Assembly (NCBI RefSeq): GCF_014695725.1
Contig: NZ_JACJOU010000022.1
Location: 124,001 to 188,000 of the forward strand
Direction of reading: 5' to 3'
Length of the DNA stretch: 64,000 bases
DNA from: Microcoleus sp. FACHB-672
GTDB lineage: Bacteria > Cyanobacteriota > Cyanobacteriia > Cyanobacteriales > Oscillatoriaceae
Shown: one piece after another, positions 10,078 to 22,981 of the stretch
How positions within the stretch are numbered: the stretch's first letter is position 1
How the letters are laid out: every line of letters begins with the position of its first letter
Notes under the pieces: generated by a model
Databases searched by the model: none
What the model saw: the letters and a program-made list of their open reading frames with translations, nothing else
Told to the model about the DNA's origin: nothing
Position numbers and translations under genes: made by a program

Positions 10078-10128
10078 AAAAAACAGATTAGTAGAGTGTG
10101 CAGCGCACACCCCACTCACAACTCACTT

Positions 10129-14138
<4,010 letters not shown>

Positions 14139-14705
14139 ATGCTTAAATCATTATTCACGTTTTCTCTATGTGTCCTGTCAGGGTTAGCCGGCGCAGTGGC
14201 GATCAGGCAGGCTGCTGTAGCTGATTTCCCCAAGACAAACTCTGGAGAAGTTTATATCAACTTCCCAGGTGCAACCGGCTACCCCATAAAAAGCGGCACA
14301 ATGGTTGTCCCCGATCAGGACACTAGCCAAGCAGCCGCCGGCAGCCGGTTGAGCCGGTATGATGTTCAGATGGGCCGGATGATTGCACTCACGGCTTATT
14401 GGTGCGGTGAGGCTGACGACAATGGGGTTGAAGGGGTGGAGTGGAATTATATCGCCGATGGTGGCGAAGTTTTTATGGGCCGGTTTTCAATTCGCTGCAA
14501 TCAGGCTCAAAATATTCTCAGCACTTATGGCGTTAAGCAACCAGAGCAAATCCGCATTCACTATCGGGGAAATCCGAGAGATGTGTCTGTGGCGTTTTTG
14601 GATTTGAATGAAGCGGAAATGTCCAAGTTTCAAGCGTTGGTGCAAACGTTTCGCCCACAATGCCTGGAAGATTCTCAAATTTGTCCGGGCGATCGTATGG
14701 AGTAA
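14139..14705 (+). CDS. Secreted protein of unknown function
   Basis: I do not recognise this 188-residue protein. It starts with a Lys followed by a hydrophobic stretch (about residues 5-25, ending near RQAAVADF), which looks like a signal peptide. The mature part is acidic and has Cys residues in YWCGEADDNG, SIRCNQAQ and QCLEDSQICPG that could form disulfides. A purine-rich GAGAAAGG lies 8 bases upstream of the ATG and supports the start. It stands alone between the apcE promoter region and a methyltransferase gene on the same strand, with a 160-base gap to the latter. The function cannot be inferred from position. Confidence 0.75.
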   Translation: MLKSLFTFSLCVLSGLAGAVAIRQAAVADFPKTNSGEVYINFPGATGYPIKSGTMVVPDQDTSQAAAGSRLSRYDVQMGRMIALTAYWCGEADDNGVEGVEWNYIADGGEVFMGRFSIRCNQAQNILSTYGVKQPEQIRIHYRGNPRDVSVAFLDLNEAEMSKFQALVQTFRPQCLEDSQICPGDRME

Positions 14706-14739
14706 GCAGAGATTTCTGGCAAAAGAGTTTTTTTAACTA

Positions 14740-14770
14740 CAGATAAACACAGATGTCTTGCCGGTTGGAG
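14740..14770. repeat. Copy of an ACAGATAAACACAGAT repeat
   Basis: ACAGATAAACACAGATG occurs here and again in inverted orientation at about 18088-18125. Both copies are in non-coding DNA, consistent with a dispersed short repeat. Confidence 0.5.
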
Positions 14771-14864
14771 TGATAGGTATTGGCGATTGAGGATTTTTTT
14801 AAGGGGTTTAATAGCGCGGTGGTGATAGATTCGGTAAACTCGTGTAGCCGCAATTTTCCTCACT

Positions 14865-16046
14865 ATGTCAGATTCTCAGGCGATTAGCGCTGCTGTTAGC
14901 AGGCTCTACGATACTTATCCATTTCCGCCGGAACCCCTTTTGGATGAACCGCCACCAGGGTACAACTGGCGCTGGACTTGGCCGGCTGCTTATAATTTTT
15001 GCACCGGCATGAAACCGCAAAATCTCGGTATTCGCATTTTGGATGCTGGCTGCGGTACAGGTGTTGGCACAGAATACTTAGTTCACCTCAACCCGCAGGC
15101 ACACGTCACCGGCATTGATTTAAGTGCCGGCGCTTTGGAAGTTGCAAAAGAGCGTTGCCGGCGATCTGGTGCAGATCGGGTGGAGTTTCATCACCTCAGT
15201 CTGTATGATGTCGCGCAACTGGAGGGTGAGTTTGACTTAATTAACTGTGTTGGCGTCTTGCACCACTTACCCGATCCAATTCGCGGTATCAAGGCGCTGG
15301 CTTCTAAATTGGCTCCCGGCGGCTTGCTGCACATTTTTGTGTATGCTGAGTTGGGCCGGTGGGAAATCCAGCTCATGCAGAAGGCGATCTCGCTACTGCA
15401 AGGTGACAACCGCGGCGACTATAAAGATGGTGTTAAAGTCGGACGTCAGGTTTTTGCTTCTTTGCCTGAACATAACAGACTTGCCAAGCGAGAAAAAGAA
15501 CGCTGGTCGATGGAAAATCAGCGGGATGAGTGCTTTGCGGATATGTATGTCCATCCGCAAGAGATTGACTACAACGTTGAGACGCTGTTTGAGCTGATTG
15601 ATGCTGCCGGTTTAGAGTTCATTGGTTTCTCGAATCCAGACTACTGGAATTTAGAGCGACTTTTGGGGAAAGAAGCCGAGTTAATCAAGCGTGCTGAACA
15701 ATTGGGTGAACGCGAACGTTACCGGCTGATTGAACTATTAGATCCAGAAGTGACTCATTACGAGTTTTTCTTAGGCCGAACGCCGGTTTCCAAGGCAGAC
15801 TGGACATCTGATGAGACACTTTCATCAGCTATTCCAGAGGTAAGTCCCTGTGTCCAAGGTTGGCCCAGTGAGCAAGTATTTGATTACAACTATCAGATAG
15901 TTACTTTGTCGCCCGCAGAGTTTGCATTTTTGCAAGCTTGTGACGGCAGCCGAACGGTGGGGGATATTTTGACTTCTGTCGAGTTGGGGTTAGAGGGAGT
16001 GCGATCACTCCAGAAGAAACAACTGGTTTTGCTGACTGCCGGTTAA
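14865..16046 (+). CDS. Class I SAM-dependent methyltransferase
   Basis: The protein has a Rossmann-type methyltransferase domain (about residues 40-200). The SAM-binding motif I is ILDAGCGTGVGT near residue 63, followed by the acidic GIDLSAGALE and the motif IV region INCVGVLHHLPDP. The 393-residue length exceeds a bare methyltransferase domain. The last 60 residues (from about EQVFDYNYQIV, with LSPAEFAFLQACDGSRTVGDIL) resemble a small winged-helix or PqqD-like module. The substrate is unknown. An opening like DTYPFPPEPLLDEPPPGYN occurs in a conserved group of cyanobacterial methyltransferases. There is no obvious operon partner. Confidence 0.85.
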   Translation: MSDSQAISAAVSRLYDTYPFPPEPLLDEPPPGYNWRWTWPAAYNFCTGMKPQNLGIRILDAGCGTGVGTEYLVHLNPQAHVTGIDLSAGALEVAKERCRRSGADRVEFHHLSLYDVAQLEGEFDLINCVGVLHHLPDPIRGIKALASKLAPGGLLHIFVYAELGRWEIQLMQKAISLLQGDNRGDYKDGVKVGRQVFASLPEHNRLAKREKERWSMENQRDECFADMYVHPQEIDYNVETLFELIDAAGLEFIGFSNPDYWNLERLLGKEAELIKRAEQLGERERYRLIELLDPEVTHYEFFLGRTPVSKADWTSDETLSSAIPEVSPCVQGWPSEQVFDYNYQIVTLSPAEFAFLQACDGSRTVGDILTSVELGLEGVRSLQKKQLVLLTAG

Positions 16047-16083
16047 AACGTTAAGGCGCGATTATTCAAAAAGCGGTAATGCT

Positions 16084-16314
16084 GTGTGCCGGTTGGAATC
16101 GCGCCAACGTCTTCAAGTCTTGAAATACATCAGCGAATCATTAAGACATCAAGCTTGCAGATGTGCCGGTGTTGTGGGCATCAGTCAATTTCATTTCAGC
16201 CATTTCTTCAAGCCGGTAAGCAGCACGGTTCGTAAGCAAACAGTTTCGGAAATTTACAGGCATGATACCGAACCCCTACAGAGCGAACGAAACAACTATG
16301 TTTTTGTACACTAA
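16084..16314 (+). pseudogene. Remnant of an AraC-type DNA-binding domain
   Basis: The frame LQVLKYISESLRH...VVGISQFHFSHFFK closely follows the first helix-turn-helix of AraC/XylS regulators, which typically read LxRVLxYIxxHL...AxxxxxSxxHFSRxFK. The similarity then fades, and the second helix-turn-helix is missing. The open frame of 76 codons is far shorter than any AraC regulator (250-300 residues), so this is most likely a gene remnant. No partner fragment is visible on either side. Confidence 0.55.
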
Positions 16315-16402
16315 GCTATCTAACGGCTCAAATCGTCGGCGGCAAGTACCCTAAAACTAAGCACGAGATATTCCGTCCTTCCGCTGCGCCGCAGACTCTT
16401 GA

Positions 16403-17140
16403 TTACTTCAATAAAAACCGTAGTCTGTCATCCTTTGGATTAATGCCCCAAGTCTTTAATGTTGGTAAGGGATTTCCACCATTGCCGCCCAATCTTTGAA
16501 TTTTTTGCTGTTCGCAGTCTAAGAAGTAAGCATCAGAATAGTATCGAGTAGGAACTTGAGGCTTACAGAACAGAATGTCATCTTTAGTTCGGATAAATAA
16601 AGGTTCTCTAGCATCATTGTCATCCTTTCCCATCCACTGCTCAAAAGCTTCTGATGGAGGCACATTTATAGAGTGGTCTGACTGTCCAGATAGTCTCATA
16701 GCCAGCGTCACCTTATCCGCTAATTCAACTGTAGTAGATGTCCAGAATCCCTTGCCAAGCATAGATTCTACTCGCCACTGCATATTTAATGTTGCATCGT
16801 TACAACCGTACAATCCTAAGCAAACAGCTTTGGATAATTCTTGAGCTTTACCATGCAAATCATCAAACGATGGATAGCTTGAAGCTGCTAAATGCTGAGC
16901 GCCACGAAAAAGAGCCAAGGTATAGAGAGATTCAAAAGTTCTTGGTGGATTATTACTATACAACTCTGGCATATAGCAACACCAGTTCTGCACGCGATCA
17001 TCTTTGGATAGTGTTTCAATGAGCCTCAGAGTTTCTTCAAAACAAGCTGTTGAACCACCACCGTTAAAGTTACTTGTAGCTGGATGCTCTCCGTACGACC
17101 AAGGATGAGCTTGTCTAGGTTGTAGAAAAATCCAGTCCAC
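16403..17140 (-). CDS. Unrecognised protein, second of a two-gene unit
   Basis: I do not recognise this protein. It is rich in aromatic residues and soluble, with no signal peptide or membrane segment. The GTG start at 17140 gives 245 residues. The open frame continues upstream for about 20 further codons of protein-like sequence (VDWLFAIFPNPHHPLD). An AGAGGA ribosome-site-like string lies just before it, but the codon in the start position is GTA. The true start may therefore be upstream, or an original start codon may have been lost. It follows the 17203-17850 gene on the same strand with almost no gap, so the two probably form one operon. Confidence 0.65.
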   Translation of the reverse strand: MDWIFLQPRQAHPWSYGEHPATSNFNGGGSTACFEETLRLIETLSKDDRVQNWCCYMPELYSNNPPRTFESLYTLALFRGAQHLAASSYPSFDDLHGKAQELSKAVCLGLYGCNDATLNMQWRVESMLGKGFWTSTTVELADKVTLAMRLSGQSDHSINVPPSEAFEQWMGKDDNDAREPLFIRTKDDILFCKPQVPTRYYSDAYFLDCEQQKIQRLGGNGGNPLPTLKTWGINPKDDRLRFLLK

Positions 17141-17202
17141 ATCCAGTGGGTGATGAGGATTCGGAAAAATCGCAAATAGCCAGTCTACAGTGTGTCCTCT
17201 AT

Positions 17203-17850
17203 TTATAACGTCAAAGGCTGTATTTTTTCTATACCATCATTAATAACCGCTACAAAAGGAAACCAGCCATCCTCTATCATTTTTTTAAAGTTACTACTTT
17301 TTTCTAGAAATAGATACTGACTAAGATAAGCAAGCCTCCGATAATAGCATCCCATTTCTTTCAGAGCTAATTGACCGTTAAGATTTCCACTCAAATCAAA
17401 AAATAGATCAAAATTCCAGTTCTCACGGAATAGCCAAACAATTCTGTCTCCATCTTCTGGGTTCAAATCAATCACAATATCCTGAAAGAAGACTCCAACA
17501 ATATCCGCCAAGTTGTTTTTGAAAACAGCTCGATATGGCTCAACAGGTGTTTTAGGAATAGCTGTTACACCAAAAGGAAACTTTTGATAGACATAAGCCT
17601 TATTATCAGGTTTTATAATTACTAAGATAGAATTAAGTGATGAACTAGGATCTACTCCAAGAATTGGAGATAATAGTTGTGTGGCAAATAGAGGAAAGTC
17701 TTCATCTAAAGAAGAAGTGAACATTTTCTGAATCACTTTTCCTTCTTTTCCAGGCAAGATTGTTTCGGCAGCAAGTCCAAATAACTGAAAATCGTTAATG
17801 ATTTTAGGCTCATAGACCCCTTGCACTTGCATGATTTTATGTTTAGCCAC
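17203..17850 (-). CDS. Unrecognised protein, first of a two-gene unit
   Basis: I do not recognise this 215-residue protein. It is soluble, without a signal sequence, and mixes hydrophobic and charged stretches. Short phrases such as DLNPEDGDRIVWLFRENWNFD suggest a compact globular domain. The ATG at 17850 is preceded by AACCTCCGATTG on the opposite strand, giving a GGAGGTT ribosome site 6-7 bases upstream, which strongly supports the start. Its stop is adjacent to the extended frame of the next gene. The pair sits between apcE and apcA, where such genes are not normally found, so it may be an insertion. A two-gene toxin/immunity arrangement is possible but unsupported. Confidence 0.7.
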   Translation of the reverse strand: MAKHKIMQVQGVYEPKIINDFQLFGLAAETILPGKEGKVIQKMFTSSLDEDFPLFATQLLSPILGVDPSSSLNSILVIIKPDNKAYVYQKFPFGVTAIPKTPVEPYRAVFKNNLADIVGVFFQDIVIDLNPEDGDRIVWLFRENWNFDLFFDLSGNLNGQLALKEMGCYYRRLAYLSQYLFLEKSSNFKKMIEDGWFPFVAVINDGIEKIQPLTL

Positions 17851-18637
17851 AATGAACCTCCGATTGCTGTACCCCTAATAATTTTTGGGTAGCTAAGGAC
17901 TCAGCATTATAATAACGTTTCTGTTGAATAGCTGCCGATTAGATAACGTCTTTTTGTTTCATGATGTTTCAGCCAGATTGTGTAGGAAAACTTGATATTT
18001 TGCATCTAACCGACCTGACCCGCAAAATAGATTTATTTATAAAAGTAGATTTTTTACATTCGCTTACAAACACACCCAGACAGGTACAGATAAGCCATCT
18101 GTGTTTATCTGTGTGCATCTGTGGTTTTAAATTCTTTTTCCAAAAATAAATGGGCTAATGGCGTAGACAGATTTGCTCAAGGCTACACCGGCTCCCAGTT
18201 GAGATAATACCCAAAGCCCCTGCAACCACCTCATGGGCCAATTACGCCTCGTGCCGGCAAGAAAGCAGCCTGGAGTGTATGAAGGCTAACCGGCACACCG
18301 GCTTTAAGCACGTAACACGCTTTGGATATGAGAAGCGCGTCCTGTCTGAGGCGGTTCTGCGCCGACCAAAAATGAAGAAAAATATTACAAAATATTAAGC
18401 TGTGATCGAGAGTGTAAACCTCATGCTGCAAAATATCCGTATTTGCAAAAGGTAGCTGGCGTCTGAAGTGTTGTGGGTGTCGCTTTCCCTTAAACTATTT
18501 GAGGGACATCTGGGGAAACTCAGAACGGGCCGGTTCCAGCAACTCTGACAACCGTAACGGCTGACACCCTTGCAAAAGAAACCCGGCAAACGACTGGCAA
18601 AAGCCAGATTCACTCTTATTTGGGAGGCAATCATTAA
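17851..18637. promoter_or_regulatory. apcA upstream region
   Basis: No convincing gene lies in these 787 bases. The first part contains a dispersed repeat (about 18085-18130, CATCTGTGTTTATCTGTGTG...). The second part, from about 18400, must hold the promoter and leader of the apc operon. It includes several short self-complementary runs (CTGGCAAAAGCCAG at 18594-18607) and ends in GGGAGG about ten bases before the apcA start. Long leaders are usual for strongly expressed phycobiliprotein operons. Confidence 0.5.
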
Positions 18638-19123
18638 ATGAGTATCGTCACGAAGTCCATCGTGAATGCAGATGCTGAGGCCCGTTATCTCAGCCCTGGT
18701 GAATTAGATCGGATCAAAGGTTTCGTCACCACCGGCGAACGTCGCGTCCGCATCGCCCAAATCTTGACCGAATCCCGCGAGCGCATCGTCAAGCAAGCCG
18801 GCGACCAACTGTTCCAAAAGCGTCCTGATGTCGTCTCTCCCGGTGGCAACGCCTACGGCGAAGAAATGACTGCTACCTGCTTGCGTGACTTGGACTACTA
18901 TCTGCGTTTGGTCACCTACGGAATCGTCGCCGGTGATGTCACCCCCATCGAAGAAATCGGTGTTGTGGGCGTTCGCGAAATGTACAAGTCCCTCGGCACC
19001 CCCATTGATGGTGTTGTCGAAGGCGTCCGTGCAATGAAAGGTGCTGCCACCGCTCTGCTGTCTGGGGAAGATGCCTCTGAAGCTTCTGCATACTTCGACT
19101 ACCTGATCGGTGCCATGCAGTAA
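18638..19123 (+). CDS. apcA: Allophycocyanin alpha subunit
   Basis: This is the alpha chain of the allophycocyanin trimers that form the phycobilisome core. The 161-residue length is exactly that of the family. The phycocyanobilin-binding Cys is residue 81 in [13 protein letters not shown], and the globin-like eight-helix sequence is intact. A GGGAGG sequence precedes the ATG. The C-terminal phrase [10 protein letters not shown] is typical. It is the first gene of apcA-apcB-apcC, with 61 bases to apcB. Codon use is strongly biased towards C-ending codons (CGC, GTC, ATC), as expected for one of the most abundant proteins in the cell. Confidence 0.98.
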   Translation: MSIVTKSIVNADAEARYLSPGELDRIKGFVTTGERRVRIAQILTESRERIVKQAGDQLFQKRPDVVSPGGNAYGEEMTATCLRDLDYYLRLVTYGIVAGDVTPIEEIGVVGVREMYKSLGTPIDGVVEGVRAMKGAATALLSGEDASEASAYFDYLIGAMQ

Positions 19124-19184
19124 GGTTTACCCCTACTGACAATTTGAACGAACGAACATTAGGCAGTGTAAGGAACAATAAACA

Positions 19185-19670
19185 ATGCAAGACGCAATTA
19201 CCGCAGTTATTAACTCTTCCGACGTTCAAGGTAAGTACCTTGACAACAGCGCTCTGGACAAGCTGAAAGGCTACTTCCAAACCGGCGAACTGCGCGTCCG
19301 CGCCGCCACCACCATCAGCGCCAACGCCTCCACCATCGTCAAAGAAGCAGTTGCCAAGTCTCTGCTGTACTCTGACATCACCCGTCCCGGTGGAAATATG
19401 TACACCACCCGTCGCTATGCAGCTTGCATCCGCGACCTCGACTACTACCTCCGCTATTCCACCTATGCCATGCTGGCCGGCGATCCTTCCATCTTGGATG
19501 AGCGCGTCCTCAATGGCTTGAAAGAAACCTACAACTCCCTGGGCGTGCCCATCGGTGCAACTGTACAAGCTATCCAAGCCATGAAAGAAGTCACCGCCGG
19601 CTTGGTGGGTCCTGATGCCGGTAAAGAAATGGGTGTCTACTTCGACTACATCAGCTCTGGCTTGAGCTAA
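19185..19670 (+). CDS. apcB: Allophycocyanin beta subunit
   Basis: This beta chain pairs with ApcA in the allophycocyanin trimer. The 161-residue sequence has the chromophore Cys at residue 81 ([14 protein letters not shown]). Asn 71 in RPGGNMYTT is the residue that is N-methylated in phycobiliprotein beta chains. An AAGGAA ribosome site lies 8-9 bases before the ATG. Like apcA it uses highly expressed codons. A 598-base spacer with hairpins separates it from apcC, which fits the need for many more ApcA/ApcB than ApcC molecules. Confidence 0.98.
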   Translation: MQDAITAVINSSDVQGKYLDNSALDKLKGYFQTGELRVRAATTISANASTIVKEAVAKSLLYSDITRPGGNMYTTRRYAACIRDLDYYLRYSTYAMLAGDPSILDERVLNGLKETYNSLGVPIGATVQAIQAMKEVTAGLVGPDAGKEMGVYFDYISSGLS

Positions 19671-20268
19671 TAGCTGAGTCGGAGAGTCTGAATCAGAGAG
19701 TCCTGAGTTAAAAAAACTCAAAACTCGCTCATTCACAACTCAAAACTCTCATATTGTAAGGTCAGGGAAGTCCAGAGTGAGTGCTAGCTTGTCAAAGGCT
19801 TATTCACACCAATCAATGAGTTTTAACGATCTAACATTGACTCTTGATCTCCCGACCTTCAATACACTTCTCACCCCTGCGTGAATATTGGTAGTGAGAA
19901 GAAGGCCGAAATTATCGTAAAATACAAAATGTTCGTGGAAGCCGACGCCACGGATCTCAGCGATAAGCAGACAGGCACTACCTCAGATGGCGAGAGCCGG
20001 CGCTCATCGCATAGAAAAGACTCCACCGCACTCATCTCCCACTCGTACGGGTTCTGACCTGTTCCAGTGATTCAGGGCGTGTGTCAGCCGTCCGGCGATG
20101 TGTCAGACAGCCAAAATAGAATCATCATTAGCAGTGTTCTAAGTTGCGGCAGAGTCTAGGCGCAAGTTCCCGCTAAAATTACGAAGCAAGTTAGCGGTGA
20201 ATAGTTGACATTAGATATTTGAATTCAGATTCCAAATTTTTCGCACCCCCCTCAGGAGAAACCATCCC
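19671..20268. promoter_or_regulatory. Long apcB-apcC intergenic region with hairpins
   Basis: This 598-base spacer contains GAGTT-AAAAA-AACTC (about 19703-19717) just after the apcB stop. A second inverted repeat follows: CTTCTCAC at 19867-19874 and GTGAGAAG at 19894-19901. Neither is followed by a clear T-run. They may act as RNA-stability or attenuation elements that lower apcC relative to apcAB. The far end, after about 20100, could also hold a separate apcC promoter. No ORF is convincing. Confidence 0.45.
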
Positions 20269-20472
20269 ATGAGAATGTTCAAAGTTACAGCCTGCGTTCC
20301 CAGCCAGACTCGTATCCGCACTCAGCGGGAATTGCAAAACACCTACTTCACAAAGTTAGTTCCCTACGATAACTGGTTTCGTGAACAGCAACGCATCATG
20401 AAAATGGGTGGCAAAATCATCAAAGTTCAGTTGGCAACTGGCAAACCAGGCACAAACGCCGGTTTACTCTAA
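20269..20472 (+). CDS. apcC: Phycobilisome core linker ApcC (LC 7.8)
   Basis: ApcC is the small linker that caps allophycocyanin trimers in the core cylinders. The 67-residue sequence is essentially the family consensus: MRMFKVTACVPSQTRIR at the start, YFTKLVPYDNWFREQQRI in the middle, and KPGTNAGLL at the end. An AGGAGA ribosome site lies 9-10 bases before the ATG. It is followed within 30 bases by a strong terminator that closes the apc operon. Confidence 0.97.
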   Translation: MRMFKVTACVPSQTRIRTQRELQNTYFTKLVPYDNWFREQQRIMKMGGKIIKVQLATGKPGTNAGLL

Positions 20473-20499
20473 TTGCCGTTTAGATGGCATAAGGCATCT

Positions 20500-20528
20500 A
20501 AAAAGAGGTCGCAGCGGCCTCTTTTTTA
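20500..20528 (+). terminator. Terminator of the apc operon
   Basis: AAAAAGAGG and CCTCTTTTTT flank a short GC-rich loop and end in a T-run, 28 bases after the apcC stop. Confidence 0.9.
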
Positions 20529-20701
20529 TTAGCATCATTCGCTTTAACTAAAAAACTTCCGGCTAGATAAGTTTTATAATAAATTCTAAAAATTTCTAAA
20601 ATTCAACAGATTAATGATTAATAATTAAATACTAATTAAACGGATTTATAAAATTTACAAAAGGGAGCGAGTTTTAGCATTCACAGGTAAGACCTACTTA
20701 T

Positions 20702-21922
20702 GTGCTAAAAAGTTCTAGTACCGCACCCAAAATAGCGACGCTCGTGGATATAAGCCGCTTGATTCCCATTTTCGATCCCTCCGTGCAGGAATGGGCTTGG
20801 GAAGCCCGTTTGCTGCGGTGGTTAACATTCCTGTGGTTGTTTGTGGGGTTAGTAGTGCTGTTCTCCGCCTCCTACCCCAGCGCCCATGATGATTATGGGG
20901 ATGGGCTGTACTACGTCAAAAGGCAGCTAGTTGCGGTTGTGGTGGGCTTAATTGGCTTCAATATCCTGGTACACTCTCCCCTGCGTTATGTTTTGGGGAT
21001 AGCCAACTGGTTTGTCATCCTGCTGTTGGGGTTGATTTGGTTGACTTTAGTGCCGGGACTGGGAAACACCGTTAATGGCGCGACCCGCTGGCTTGCTCTT
21101 GGGCCGGTGCCGGTTCAACCCTCGGAATTTATCAAACCCTTCCTAGTGCTGCAAAGCGCCCGCATTTTTGGACAGTGGAAAGGGATACCCAAGGCTGTTC
21201 GCATCACGTGGTTGGGAATTTTTGCAACGGTACTCTTAGGCATTTTGATGCAGCCAAACCTGAGTACAACAGCACTGTGCGGCATGACTTTGTGGTTAAT
21301 TGCCCTTGCCGCCGGCATCCCCATCGCTCAACTGGGGGGAACTGCGTTTGCAGGGCTAATGCTGGCTACTTTAAGTATCACGCTAAAAGAATATCAGCGC
21401 CGGCGGATCATGTCGTTCCTCAATCCTTGGCACGATGCGATGGGGGATGGCTATCAGCTAAGTCAAAGTTTGCTGGCAGTGGGTTCTGGTGGCCCCTGGG
21501 GCACCGGCTATGGACTGTCCCAACAAAAGCTATTTTACCTACCTATTCAGTACAGCGATTTTATCTTTTCCGTCTTTGCTGAAGAGTTTGGCCTAATTGG
21601 TTGCTTACTGCTGTTGCTGTTGCTGGTAGCCTTTGGGACACTTGCCCTGAGAGTTGCTTTCAAAGCTAGCAACATCATGCACCAGCTCGTTGCAATTGGC
21701 ACGATGGTGCTGCTGGTGGGGCAATCTCTCCTGAATATAGGCGTTGCCACCGGCGCTTTACCGACCACCGGCTTACCGCTACCGATGTTCAGTTATGGTG
21801 GCAGTTCGATGGTTGCGAGTTTGCTAATTGCCGGCTTGTTGGTGCGCGTAGCGCGAGAAAGTAGTGGTGCAGAGGTACTGTCTTTAGAAGAACGCCGTGT
21901 TCGCCGTCGTCGGCTGCGTTAG
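20702..21922 (+). CDS. ftsW: FtsW/RodA-type SEDS peptidoglycan polymerase, probably FtsW
   Basis: SEDS proteins polymerise glycan strands with a partner class B penicillin-binding protein, FtsW at the septum and RodA in the side wall. The 406-residue protein has about ten membrane helices. Family motifs are NGATRWL near residue 127, QPSEFIKP near 139, the GDGYQLSQSLLAVGSGG loop around 248, and YSDFIFSVFAEEFGLIG near 284, plus the final PTTGLPLPMFSYGGSSM. The start is GTG; the overlapping ATG one base earlier leads straight to a stop. The C-terminus is Arg-rich (RRVRRRRLR). FtsW is preferred over RodA from the cyanobacterial type of N-terminus, but the choice is not certain. Confidence 0.85.
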   Translation: MLKSSSTAPKIATLVDISRLIPIFDPSVQEWAWEARLLRWLTFLWLFVGLVVLFSASYPSAHDDYGDGLYYVKRQLVAVVVGLIGFNILVHSPLRYVLGIANWFVILLLGLIWLTLVPGLGNTVNGATRWLALGPVPVQPSEFIKPFLVLQSARIFGQWKGIPKAVRITWLGIFATVLLGILMQPNLSTTALCGMTLWLIALAAGIPIAQLGGTAFAGLMLATLSITLKEYQRRRIMSFLNPWHDAMGDGYQLSQSLLAVGSGGPWGTGYGLSQQKLFYLPIQYSDFIFSVFAEEFGLIGCLLLLLLLVAFGTLALRVAFKASNIMHQLVAIGTMVLLVGQSLLNIGVATGALPTTGLPLPMFSYGGSSMVASLLIAGLLVRVARESSGAEVLSLEERRVRRRRLR

Positions 21923-22015
21923 CCGGCAGAACAAAATAGCTTGAGAAAAAGTAGATTGTTGCCCACTGCGTCATGCGAGGTTGCCGATGTCTGCCGGCAC
22001 TCCTATATTTCTCCC

Positions 22016-22711
22016 TCACAACTGGTCTGGATCTACCCCCATTTCTCGCAATCGAGCTTCCAGAACTTCCCGCCGCCGGCGTTCTTCCTCTAATAATGCC
22101 TCTGCCTGATTAGCTCGTTGTTGTTCTTGCTCTTTTTTTTGCATCAATTCCACATAAGAAGCAAATCGCTCCCCATCAGGCCGGTAAATCTGCAAATCTC
22201 CCTCAGAAATCTCAAATCTTACCTCTAACCTCGGACTCACCCACCCGATTATCTCCTCAATCACTTCTAACTGATTTTCCCTTCGCACCCAGCCACATAA
22301 ATCTACTTTTTCAGGATCGTATAAATAATATTCTTCAACTTGATAGTGGTTATAAAACTCCTGTTTCTTTGCCATTTCTTTGATTGTATTTCCGGGAGAT
22401 AATATCTCAAACACGACTTGCGGCGGGATATTCTCTTCCACCCACTGCTTATAGGAACCTCTATCTCCTTTTGGCCGGCCAAATACCACCATCACATCGG
22501 GGGCGGTGCAAATTGTGTTATTTCCCTCCACCGGATACCACAACAAATCGCCGGCAGTAAATACATTCGCATCGTCTTTGAAAAGTGCGTCGATTCCCCC
22601 TTGAATTGTCACAATCAAGCGGTATTGTTTCGTATTGTCTGCCATTGGTTTCCCGTCGCTGTCTGGGTAGATGATCTCTGGTTGTGCCGGCACTTGCACT
22701 TCTTGTACCAT
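22016..22711 (-). CDS. Uma2 family (DUF820) putative endonuclease
   Basis: Uma2 proteins have a PD-(D/E)xK restriction-endonuclease-like fold and are greatly expanded in cyanobacteria; their biological role is unsettled. The core shows the expected residues: APDVMVVFG (Asp), VVFEILSPGNT (Glu in the ExxSP motif) and EEYYLYDPE. The 231-residue protein ends in a charged coiled-coil tail rich in E, R and Q (about residues 185-231) that is common in this family. It is convergent with ftsW, 93 bases away. A GGAGAGAAGG purine tract precedes the ATG on the coding strand. Confidence 0.88.
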   Translation of the reverse strand: MVQEVQVPAQPEIIYPDSDGKPMADNTKQYRLIVTIQGGIDALFKDDANVFTAGDLLWYPVEGNNTICTAPDVMVVFGRPKGDRGSYKQWVEENIPPQVVFEILSPGNTIKEMAKKQEFYNHYQVEEYYLYDPEKVDLCGWVRRENQLEVIEEIIGWVSPRLEVRFEISEGDLQIYRPDGERFASYVELMQKKEQEQQRANQAEALLEEERRRREVLEARLREMGVDPDQL

Positions 22712-22981
22712 GCTGCCTTCTCTCCTTTATTTTTTTCTATTATTATTTTATCCAATTGCTCTTTAACTTCTCAACATTTTCACGAATTCAGTGAGATTAT
22801 TGAACATTTTAAAAATTTAATAATGGATAATTTATCAAGATTTCTGGAGAGAATTTCACCCATTGATATAAGAGATGTGAGTGTTCAAGTTCAAGAAATA
22901 TTTCCACCGGCAGCTACATAGCATTTCTCAAACAGCGTGCGTGAGTTACAATGCAAGCTGTTTGGGCATTTTACCGGCAGC

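Noticed and set aside
17961-18149. 62-codon frame before apcA
   Set aside because: Much of it is a dispersed CATCTGTGTTTATCTGTG repeat, so the frame is fortuitous.
18939-19736. 265-codon minus-strand frame across apcA and apcB
   Set aside because: Antisense to two intact, highly expressed phycobiliprotein genes with strong codon bias; no domain of its own.
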